Assembly: GCA_021234535.1 (NCBI GenBank)
Contig: CM037843.1
Coordinates: forward strand, 5,598,820-5,662,819
Length of the DNA: 64,000 bases
Reading direction: 5' to 3'
DNA from: Stichopus chloronotus
Taxonomy: Eukaryota; Echinodermata; Holothuroidea; Aspidochirotida; Stichopodidae
Program-made: the position numbers and the translations under genes
Shown here: one piece after another, positions 12,890-24,500 of the stretch
How positions within the stretch are numbered: position 1 is the first letter of the stretch
How the letters are laid out: every line of letters begins with the position of its first letter
Notes under the pieces: model-generated
What the model was told of the DNA's origin: nothing
Seen by the model: the letters and a program-made list of their open reading frames with translations, nothing else
Database searches by the model: none

Positions 12890-13580
12890 TGAGTGTTTGT
12901 GACGCCTACCTTGTAAATACAGTATCGTAAAAAGGAAAATTTGGACAGATTTCATATTTGGTATGTAGATGTATCACATTGAGTAGAAGAACCCCATGTG
13001 GTTTTGGTGGAGGTCAAAGGTCATTTGGGGTCAGCAGAGGTCAACTGTGAAATCCTTGTAAACAATATCTCAAGAAGTGAAGCTTGGACATATCTTGTAT
13101 TTAGTATGTAGGTATATCACATTGAGTACACGAACCCTATTGATTTTGTGGACGTCAAAGGTCATTTGGGGTCAACAAGGGGCCAATTTGTGATATCATT
13201 GTACGCATGAAATCTCAAGAACGGAAGTTTGGACAGATCTTATGTTGGTGTATCACATTGAGAACAAGAATCCTCTTTTTTTTTGTAGAGGTCAGATTTC
13301 AGTTGATATCAGCAGAGGTCAAAAAGGGAAGCTTACACGGATATTTGTCGTGTATGTGTAGGTACCGTAGTTGTTATGTTTGTGTGGTGGTGGACCATGT
13401 TGAGTAAGAAAGCCACATTTATTCAATGAAAGCCATTTGGATCATCAAGGATTAATTTGTGAAAAACATATTCATATGGACTCTCGAGACAGGGCGCTTG
13501 GACACATCTCTGTTTTGATATGCAGGCTATATTCAGAAAAGGCTTATAATTGCATCATCGAAACAAAAATGCATTCATGC
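12890..13580 (+). repeat. Array A2: same tandem-repeat family
   Basis: Three units about 140 bp apart (anchors near 13000, 13142 and 13280) plus a terminal module with ATCGAAAC and AATGCAT near 13551. A perfect AGGTCAAAGGTCA lies at 13011-13023. Confidence 0.75.
13011..13023 (+). promoter_or_regulatory. DR1-type nuclear-receptor motif inside array A2
   Basis: Second exact AGGTCAAAGGTCA, 2.3 kb upstream of the first Sas-like exon in the window, followed within 25 bp by GGGGTCA and AGAGGTCA half-sites. Confidence 0.3.
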
Positions 13581-15355
13581 ATTCTGTTTTTTTTTTCTAT
13601 GTCTGTCATTTTTTTCTGTCTCACTTACTTTGAATATAGAATGTTTTTGGTCCAACTTCATCGATGTTTAAATGCCTGCAAAGCAAACCCAAACCGTTAA
13701 TATCTTCACCTGACCACTCCACAAACCCAGTCGTTGATATGCCCACGTTCCTTTTCTCTGCCCCAGCCTATCCTATTGTGTGCGCATATGAAAGGATTAT
13801 CGTCGTGAATTTTTGAGTACATCAGCACACAAATACCTTTTGGATGAACCTATACGTCATCACCAATAACTACCAGACGTTTGTAATTGACCACAAATTT
13901 AGTCGAGCGTTTTTCAATTATTGATATTAAACGCCTCCTGTTTATTTCGTAAAAGAATGTGATATTAATGGTTACTCCTGAGGTTTTATTCCAAAGTTGT
14001 CAAAAGTTCTTTTTTTTATGGTATTCACGACTGACAAATAAATAATGACAGAATTGGAAATCTATTATCGTATGCGTGAAAAAAGCAAGAAATGTTTGTT
14101 TGTTGTTTGTTTTGATTTCTCGTATGGGGGTGTTTTTATTGGGTTACGAAAATCATTTTTGATTATTGTAAAATCTCTGTCGGTGGCTCCCAGGAGAGGA
14201 GTCTAAAAAAAAAAAAACAATTCCCTTAGATTGTTACAATGCAGCACCGAGTTACATCTCGAATTCTCAGAAATTCTTACAAATAAAATATTTTATTATG
14301 ACTGACAGAAGGGACTATTAGTCTTTTCTCGGTATTTATTAAATTCGACGAGGTGGACTTCCTGTCACCTATGTTGAGTTTGTGTTACCCTTCGGGATTT
14401 ATCGCTGGGGCCCCTCCTAGCAGCAGAGCAGCGGTCGCTCTGTTATTAATATGGCAAGATATAATCACACCTCTCATTTCCAGCCAAAATTACATTTCCT
14501 GTCAAAATATTTACTCCCTTTCGTTTTTAGGTGGGTTAGAATTTACCTTTCATTTTGGAGACATTTCAACGGAGCCACGTCAGAAGTTATCAATGATATA
14601 CTTGTTCTGATTGATTGTATGACATAGGACTTTTGGAGTGTAGGCTCCATGATTTAGAAACCTTCACGCACTCTTCGAACCGTCGAACTGGCATGAAACG
14701 TTTTGTAACTTCAAATTAATTAGATATAAAAATTAAAGTATTGTAAAATTCCTTTAACAAAGGCCTTGTAATTCCGTCGAGGATTCTTGTTCCGTCTCTA
14801 AATATTTCGTGATTCATAGATACTTGCATTTTAGGCTCCACTCTTCCATCGCAATATTATAATTGTCATCGCTGATTCTGTGTAGACGTATTACCTGCAT
14901 GAATGTTTCACCAAGAATTCTTTCCTTCAGTCAGTCAGTATATATATTAAAGGTAATCTTGGAAATGTGTAGATACATATTTGGTGGTCTTGTAGACTCT
15001 CTTCGTTAAAATATTCTCCAGTATGGATAGCCTGTATAGGTTATTCGGCATGGACATGTCCCCCACGTTTCCCCTTAAACTTTACTAATCGGACAGCCGA
15101 TACACACAGCATTCGTCTATATTATGTTGTAATGTTGTCAAAGGTCGTCATACAGATGGCAAATGTTACAACCGCTGCATCACCATATCTGTTTCAGTTA
15201 TAGTCCGCAAGAGAATGATGATGCTTCCAATCACACGAATTAAATGTTGAATTGTGTTTGACGTTTTAGTAACCGTGTACATAATATGATTACCCACAAT
15301 GCACTGTTGTGTATGGTTCTAATTTATTCTTACCCTTGTGTACCCCTGATTACAG
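13581..15355. other. Region immediately upstream of the first exon found
   Basis: AT-rich, with no cysteine-rich or FN3-like exon and no clear signal-peptide exon in phase 1. If the gene starts in this window, its leader exon is not recognisable by eye. Confidence 0.4.
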
Positions 15356-15510
15356 GTCAACATAATCTTCAAGTCAGGAGTGCCACAGAATCTTCCATAA
15401 ACCTTCGCTGGGACACGTTCCTGCCGAGTTCCTACAGTGGTGGCCAGTACGTCGTATACCATGGTCTACGGTTCTTTGAGGATGTCAGTGAGTCGTTACA
15501 TGGGCAAACA
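15356..15510 (+). CDS. Sas-like exon a: first half of FN3 domain A
   Basis: Acceptor tacag at 15351-15355 follows a pyrimidine-rich stretch; donor gtaagg starts at 15511. The exon enters in phase 1 and leaves in phase 0. Translation begins QHNLQVRSATESSINLRWD and continues to YVVYHG, which is the A to C strand pattern of an FN3 domain with the conserved Trp. The frame stays open upstream to an ATG at 15286 whose peptide is fairly hydrophobic. The phase-1 entry matches all later domain boundaries, so I prefer the acceptor; a start at 15286 remains possible. Confidence 0.8.
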
Positions 15511-18500
15511 GTAAGGCAAACTTCAAATTCTTCTAATGCATCATTACTCAATATATAATAGACAACTATGGCCGGGTTTTTTTTTTATAAGACAGAGCAG
15601 AGTCTGAAACCTCCAAGTAACCATCGTGAAACTATGTCGAAGTACTTCAGTAACAGACAAGAATATTAACTATCGTAACAGTGCACGGTTTGAAACGAAA
15701 ATCTGTTCACGATCGGATGCCGGTTTCGCCAGTGAAACGGGAAGAGGTGGGGGAGATTTCCGTGAGGCGACCCCTGGTCACGCAATGACATAAAATGTGC
15801 AGTGATGTCGAACTGATATTACACGTATAGACATCACTGCAACCCAACCGTAATGCATGTTGTATTAGTATAATTAGCTCATAATTTACGACCATGCCAC
15901 AAATAACGTCCATGACGAAGCGAGGATATTTCTTTGTTCCTCTTTAAGAAGCTGCCTATGCCCAGAATGTGAATAATGATGGCTCTCAGACTCTCAGTGG
16001 TGTCTTGGTATTCGTGATATGCGATCATTGTCATTTTAATTTTCTGCTTCCTCAAATGCAAATTGCCGTAGGCCTGTATCTCATTAAACTGATCGTCTGT
16101 TTCAACTCGATGCCGAAAGGAAAGGACTACATAATTCAAAATGACGTCACGAGGATCTCTGGTATACTGAAAATGCCATAAAAGAGTGGTCGTGAAGATA
16201 CTCAAAACTTTTGTCTCCAAATTAGGAATGATAGATAACGATCATGCAAGGTATTTCCTGAAAAACAAAACACTCACTTGGTCTAAAACGGTATTAATAT
16301 GATATATATTTACTATAAAATGCGTTGATCAAATAAAAAAAATAAAATACTTCATGATCACGACATTATGACGTAAATGTTGCGCCATGATTTTGCTCGA
16401 TACTGTCACTGTGCGACCTCTACATCATATGCTTATTCAAAAAAATTGGCAACAAATGTATAGATCATTTGAAGTCACCAGAGCTTAAAGTATGAAAACC
16501 CATCAAGAAAGATATCTCAGTAACTAAAGGTTGGTGGAACTTTAAACTGATAGCATTGGTAGCACTTGATGAGTAGGTCATGTCTGTCATTTTTATGGAG
16601 GTCAAAGGTCGCGTGAGGTCAATCGTAATAAAGTTCAATGGTCCTTTGACGAATCACCAGGGAAAACTCATTTAAAACTCATTTTAAAAGATATCTTAGC
16701 AACTGTTTGCTGCTGCTTATCACTTAGGGGACATATATTGTGCAGACTATGGCTACTTCCGGTGGCGAAAGTGGCCAAAATAGACCATGCTAAAATGAGC
16801 GATTCTGCAGAAATTTTGAGCAGTTTAAGATTCTTAAATGATTACAAAAGAAAAAAAACCTCGTGACTTCGATATCGTGCCTTCATATTGTTTTTTTTTT
16901 CATTATTTATTGATACTAAAGTATTTACACGTAGACCGATAGAGCTGCCGGTTTCAACAGCGACCAAAGCTATCGGGTAGCGGACATTGACATCACGTCG
17001 TGATTTAACGATGAAATATACTTTTAGACCCAACGGGTATTTTGCTCACATTTTATTCTATACTAAAAGACCAAATTGAGCGCCCAAAACTCCCAACGAG
17101 ATGAATTCTTTGGATAAAATTCAATCCGCTTTTATTTTAAGTCCAAACTTTTACAGTCATTTAAAGAGGTAATCGATAATGGCTCATAGGCCTAATGTGT
17201 GAGGTATTTTGATCAGCTTGTAATTCCTTACTTTGAAAAATTGTGTCTTTGCAGTCATTTATTAAGGAAATGTTGAGATCAGGCATACTTTATATGTACG
17301 ACTTTATTTACAAATCGTCCAGAAAGGGGAGTTCATGCAGGCCTAAGTGCATTCCAGTCACTGTAGCGCATGATAAAATAATCCTAGTGTAGACTATATG
17401 CAGAGTCTTCGTCATCAGTTTAAATTAAAAATGATCATGTTCAGATGATTTTGTGCTCAATATCCGTGCTATCTGAAGTTAAGTTTTTTCTTGCTGTTTT
17501 TAATTGAAGATATTTTCTTTGAGTAGGCCTCGTACTTTTTTCCAAATGACTTATAGGCCTAAAATACATTTGTCATTTTACCGATCAAGTAAAATGTTTA
17601 ATTGCAATTTTTAGGAAAAAATAGAAAACATTTATGAACAAAGCAGTAGGCCTAAATACAAACAGGCAGAACACGAAATGCATTTAAACCACAATTTAGG
17701 TCACAACCAGGCACAACCAAAATTAACATGTTACGTCAATGACATTTGCGTTTGTTCCCGACTTTTTTACATGCAACCATCAAGTAAGGGGGTGAACTCG
17801 TGTGATTTGGGACTAATTGGTCGGTCTTTGGGGCAAACTGGTTAACAGCTCGGAGCGAAGTGGTTATTTGGGTGAGAACTGGTTGGGGCGAACTTGCAAG
17901 GGGTGAAACAACTGGTTATACCGCTCCACGTTGCGTAACAACCCGACGGCGTAGCAGTTATACCATAGTGGACACTGTAGAGATATAAATCTTTAGTTTT
18001 TTCGAACAAATGTTGATTTATTTTTAATTTACCTTTTGTCATGCCAGTTCGGTACAAATATGACATGATTTTATTTTTAAACCTCTCACGATGCCAAGTT
18101 AGGCACTTTATTTCTGTCGAAATACAGTCTTTGTTAGACTAGCTTGAAATCACTGTATCTGTGAGATTCTTGAGACAGTAGGTACGACGAGCGTCAAGGT
18201 GCCTACGCAGTACTTGACACACTGTATGTGACCAATTGGCAACTGTAAACCAACTTGTGTCACTACAACAATACGCTTAATGTGAAATATTGAGAATTAG
18301 TTGATTCAATATAGTTCCTAGTGATAAAGGGCAATTCCACGGTAACGCCGTGACGCTTTGGAAGCAAAATTCACATTTTAAGTGCAAATAACAGAAAGAG
18401 CTTTATTGTTGGGAACAAACTTTATTTCAATTCTACTCCTACTATCACAAAGTTAATTTAGAAAATGTTTTTACTTCAAAAGGTGCACTAAGTATGAAAA

Positions 18501-21500
18501 TATGAATATTAATGACGGTGGTAACGCCGTGACGCTGAAAAGGACATGCATTTTCTGACCCCTCACAAACTGTTAAAACCCTGTGAAGTTTAGGGACTTT
18601 TTGCAGTTTCTCCATATTAAATACACTTTATAGACTGTTACCTACAATAGTGTGGTGAAATACAAAATAAAAAATTATGAATATGGTAGATATGATAAGG
18701 TATAAAAAAAAAATGGGGTAACGCCGTGACGGTAACGCCGTGACCAAAGCCTGATTGTATGAGAAATGCATGTTAAAAAAAATAAGTTAATACACTGATA
18801 GGAAATGTTGATAGTCAGATTGTTTGTAATTCATCTAGATATGAGTAATTTGGGTGTTTTAAGAAATATTTGCTATGAATTTGTGTAAGAAAGTGGAAAT
18901 TTCTACTTCGGACATCAGGTGAAAAATGAAGAACTATAATAAATCCACACACAACTCCGGTCAAAATGAAATCAAGAAGAGTGCTATAGCTATGGTAGGC
19001 CTACTGCATAAGAAATGACATGAACTGTGAAAGCTTTATACAGTATTACAATATAAATGCAGTTGCATCTCACTGGAACAGCAAATATTCCCTTCATACA
19101 GGCTATTGAGTGATTGAGTCTCAAGTTTAATACATTTAGTATTATTTAAAAAAAATTAAGTAAATGTATGCCAGATTGTATTGGTGCAATCACATAAATT
19201 GTTTTACTCTGGCTTACACTGAGTCTTAAATATCCAAAATAGAACAGTGTGGCCAAACTTGTTGGGTCTCATCAGTCACAGTTTTATTTTAACTTAGGTT
19301 TGTGTCCTCAACTTTGACAAACTGACCCTCTATTTGCCTTCTCCAATCTCCATGAAATATTTGGTAGTGTACTGTACAGAGCTTCAAGTGTACTGTAGGG
19401 CACTTTTTAGATGATAAAGGACTGTTTCTACATTGTTTTAGCAAAACAATCTTGGAGCAGAAAGAGGAAAATCCGTATAAAATGCTTCTTATGCTCAATG
19501 GTATACAGGGAGTGTACCATGGATTGACTGGATGCTACAAACAGGTGCTAGTCACTGCCCAATCTAGCAGACCATTGTAGCTTCTGAGCATAATAGGGGC
19601 ATTACCATAACAAAAGAAAGGGTACAGTTTTGCATTTTCTGTTTTTACTATCACAGAAGGAGGCCCAAAAATGTTGTCAAACAAATCATTATCATACAGT
19701 AGGTGCTGTTACTTCAGTACCAGCAGCCATAGTGACTATAATTGTCAGTCCCCGTACAGTAAATCAGTGCCTGTCACGGCGTTACTGTCACGGCGTTACC
19801 AAAAAAGTAACGCCGTGACATACTTCTAATTGGTATAATTAATGAACAATGAGAGATATCATAACTTTAGTGCATGGAGGTTGTAGGCCAGGGTGGGTGT
19901 GATTTGCATAATAAAAAATATTCCACTCCAATTTGTGTATCTTATATAATATTAGAAATTGCAATATTTAGGGTAACGCCGTGACATAGTGAGACAACTT
20001 TAATTAGTTGCTCGTTAGTGTGGAAGACATTGCTGAAATCATAATTTGATTCCAAATGTTGTAAATACATGAAAATAACACCACGATAGAGTATGAATTC
20101 ATAGAAAAACCTCAAGGCAATTGTTGGTAGAAAGCTTTATATTATGCCATATTTTGCGAAAATATTGACACTTTGATTGCTGCTAATTAAATTATGCAAG
20201 CAAAATGAGTTAATTTTGGTTTTTTATGAAAATTTTTTTTCTATTGGAAAATTCAACTCTTTAGCTTCAATTTGATACCAAATTTACTGATATTGGAGAA
20301 TTTTTAAAATTTGATGGTCATGTCTACTTTTGCGTGGAATTGCCCTAAAATAAGTCGAATCGACAAGGTAAATTAACTCTACATATCCCACCCGTGACCG
20401 AGGATTTATGTGCCAGCTATTTTAAAGCAGCATCTGGTTATATCATTCCGGCTACCGTAGACATTTCGACATACATGAGGTCACCGAGGTCAGTTTCCCT
20501 ATAAAGGTACTCTAAGTTTACTATAATTCTAACGCTCCCGGCCTGGCCCATTACCTGCTGTACTGGAGTGAACGTAAGATCATTGCTTTCTTCACACTGT
20601 TTCAAAATATCATTATGTTTGCCCATCTGATACCCAAACTATGACGCAGGAACAACATAGACGGAGTGTATGATTTCAAATAACCTTTGCTTTGGCCCAA
20701 GGAGAAGATTATAACAACGTTGAAGATGTGGAGACTGAGCGCCACACCTTCGCGAAGTTACAGTATGACCAGCCTAACGTGTACGTCAACAACACTAAGT
20801 TCAAGTTAGGCCGAACCAAGCTAACTTTAACGGGTAGTAAGCCTGTGCATAGGCTAAGTAAATATCCGTTTGAATAGTCAACCTACACTAAGTGAATTCG
20901 ATCGTCAGTCTTGTTTTAGACCTAAGTGTGGTTAAATATCATATGCAGACTTTTTCTTTGGTTGAAGGTTGGCCCACCAGACAACACCAAAGACATCAAA
21001 TGGAAGTGCTACTCAAACTTTTTACCACAGGCATCCCCCACTTAATATATACAGTACCCCGTAGTTGGCGCCCCCCTGGCCTGAGATTGGCTGTTCCATC
21101 AAAAATTACTCGCTATCACTGTGGCAACGTTACTGAAGTTAGCCTAACCTTCTTGAATCTAACCACAATTACGTATTTCACGATTATGAACCCATTTCAG
21201 GTACGTTTCTTCTAAAGAAGGACTCATTTGTGACATTTAAAATATCGGCGATGGATTCCTTAAGTGCGCCAATTACGGGGTACTGTACATATTACTAGGC
21301 AGTGCCCTATATATTAATAATATCCACAAGGTTCGACACTCTTTCTAACAGTACCCGAAAGGGCCGAAACCGTTGGCCTATTTTTACATCCTGATGCGGA
21401 CTACAAACATTACTTAACCCTCTAGCCTATATCACATCAGTCCATTGATGCACCAGAAACCTCCAATGTATTCATAAAATCACTTTTCGACCAAGTTGTC

Positions 21501-24500
21501 ACTTGAGTTTTCCATTTGCAAGGAAAGTGGTCCGGGCCATGTTGTTGGTTGTCGGGCAGTCTGTGTGGCTGGCTATTATTACCCTCCTATGCATGAAATG
21601 CCATGAGCATAAGGTAAAGAACAAACGTTTGCTACACAGATGAAGACCAGCACTTAGTCACATGTCAGTTCATGTGTAAGAAGTGTTGTGATTGGTCGAA
21701 AGTTAAATGAGCAAACTAGCATGCTTGGACTCGTTGGAGTGTTTTTTACGAAACACGGGATGACTACATGTTTGAGAGGAAGAGGAGTACAATATGGAGA
21801 ATTATTTCTTGTTTAACTATAAAAACTACAAAAATTATGAAATGCTCCAAAATTAGTAATTGTCTAATGTAATTCAAGAAAAACATCCAGTGAAAAGGAA
21901 ATTCAGTTCACCTGTTTAGATATATTTTGGTTGAAAAGGAGTGCTGATGCAGAGCTCCATTCGATGCACCAGTTGAGTATGTTACCGTGATATGGAATGT
22001 TAGACTAGATGCACACTAGGTGGGCATGTACAGTCAGCGGCCACCCCATTGTACCATAGACTATGTGCAAGAACAATTTCACTGTTGCAATTACTAACGA
22101 GATCAATTCCATGAAATCTGAGGAAATTCCAACTGTTTTGGACAAAATGTGATTAAAATAATCAAGAGGGTCAATTTTCTTAACTGCAACAGTTTCAAGT
22201 TGCATTTGGTAGTTTTGAAGTAAACTGTAGATAAACTTCATTAAAATTCTCTTTTCAAATAGCCAGCTGGTGTCTGACATTACTTAGTGACCAAAGTCTA
22301 GCATTTTACTGTCTGTACAAAACCACAATTTTTTTAATGAGTTTTTGGACTCTAAGTAGTGTCCTACACATGAATGAAAGAGTGTACAACATCATCAGAT
22401 ACTCTGAGTGCCCTTTCAGTGAGCTGCATGATACCATGAACTTTTTTGTAAGAATCATCTTCCTGTGGACTACTTGTTATAAGTTTTAAACACCTGTCAC
22501 ACCTTCTGAGTCTGTAACGGGTGCTACGTATTTCAATGGCAAAGAAAATCTTTCCGAGGATTGATTCGAAATGAAAATTTCATTATAGCTCCATTTCTCT
22601 AAGAATTTAGAAGATCCAAGGTATGGTACAGGCTACTTAAATTGATGATTATTTCACATTTTCACTCATTACGTTCATGGTAAAAGTGTGATGGCTATAA
22701 GTGTGAGTGCTACATTTTGAAAGTCCTGCTCAATTCACCCATGAAAAAGGGAAAAAAATTACATGTCACGATGTAATGTACCCTCTTAATTCGAGAATAG
22801 TAATCATAAACCAATAAACATTTAAAAGTATAGCTTTTGAGATAAATTTGCTACTTAAAGTAGTAAAATCAACCATATAAAAGATGGTACTAAAACCCAT
22901 GCAATTTTCCTTGTATACGTCATGTGCAGTGACCTCGGTAGGCAGCTTATTTTTCACACATGATATGGAAAACCACACATGATATGGAAATTGCCAAGAA
23001 ACAAGATATAATAATGAATCAAGTAAGAGCATTCACCTAGCATATAAACTATGTCATGATATTAAATCATCCTCAAGTATAGATCTACATATTCAAAATG
23101 AAGCTGAAAAAAATTCCTATTAAGGAACCATTCGTTATTTAGAACCCTGGAACCTTTTGTTCGATTTGATATTCTTATGTGTCATTCTTGTCTATTCTTT
23201 TTTTTCCTATATTTTGTTTGTTTTGTATTGTAAGAAAGAGACTAGACTAAAAAAGTGTTGATTTTTCTGGTTACTCTCTGTCCATAATCATTTGTTATAT
23301 TCTGCTGTCCAAGTTTTCCTTATCTGCAACATAATGCTTCTCATTTACTACCATATGTATTGTTAATTGTGAAATGAAATATAGACAATAAATTTCAAAC
23401 CTCAAGTGACCATCTAAATGCCCATTATGTATTAAAGATTCATACATTACTGTTATGACTGTAAACATAAAAAGCAAAGTACTATGGCTTCACAATCACC
23501 TCTAATAGCCTAAATGGAAATTAAGGCCTATGTTTGGGTACCTGACCAATTATATGGACTGTGGGTACCCCAGTTCGAATTTTGGACCTGGTACAAACAC
23601 TAGTACTAAGACCATTGAATACACCATGTGAATAAGAAGTCTAAGAGTGGTCCTGTCAGTTTCTGAATTTGCAATCTGGCATAGTGTACGAATGACATTC
23701 CATGAAATCCCAGCAAATCAGATGTTCCTAGGGAGAAATGAGATTATTATTTTTCAAGATACTGTAAATGTACTAAATGAAAGGGCTGAAATGTGGTACA
23801 ACCTGGACTCTATATGCCACTGGCCCTTTTGACAGAATGTGAATGCATCTTCTTACATAGCCTTCAGAAAAAAAATAAAAGTGAAACATTCTTCGCGGTT
23901 AGACAAACCAAGACCTACAGTACCCTTGCCCTGCATTATTTTCTGCAGTATCATATTGGCTAACTTTGCTACTTTTCATACACTTCTCAGGTATCATATC
24001 AGGTACCTTAGACTGGAGTTCAGGTATTCTGTATTGATGAAGGACTACTCATGAGTGCACATGTTGAAAGTGAAATATTACTTGACGTTACTAAACAACA
24101 TTATTTGGTATATATTTTGCTTGTGATAATTTACACCTGACTTGTGCACTCCACGTCCTATTATGCTGTGGATCTTGCATGTCAGCCTGTCCGTGTCTGG
24201 TTCTTAAAACAGGTTTACTTCTTCATTGAAAGCATCTTGTGTCTCAGTATTGTACAGAACAAGTGACTGGGTATATTCATATGATTTTGCCAGTTTTTAT
24301 GGGAAATTCTCGCATAATTAGATCATGGTGATAATTGTGGCATTATTTAATACATTGGAACCTGCATCAGCTTGTGAGTCCTATCCAGATCCTTTATACT
24401 GTGTTTATATTATGCTTGACATTGGACTGTTCCACATTAATCTGTTCTGTTTCAACAGCATTAGTGTTCAAAGTCAAGAATTGGCAAACCGACGATATGT

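Noticed and set aside
20692..21215. Two frames (61 and 107 codons) considered as an extra exon
   Set aside because: No recognisable domain and no phase-compatible splice sites with the FN3 exons.
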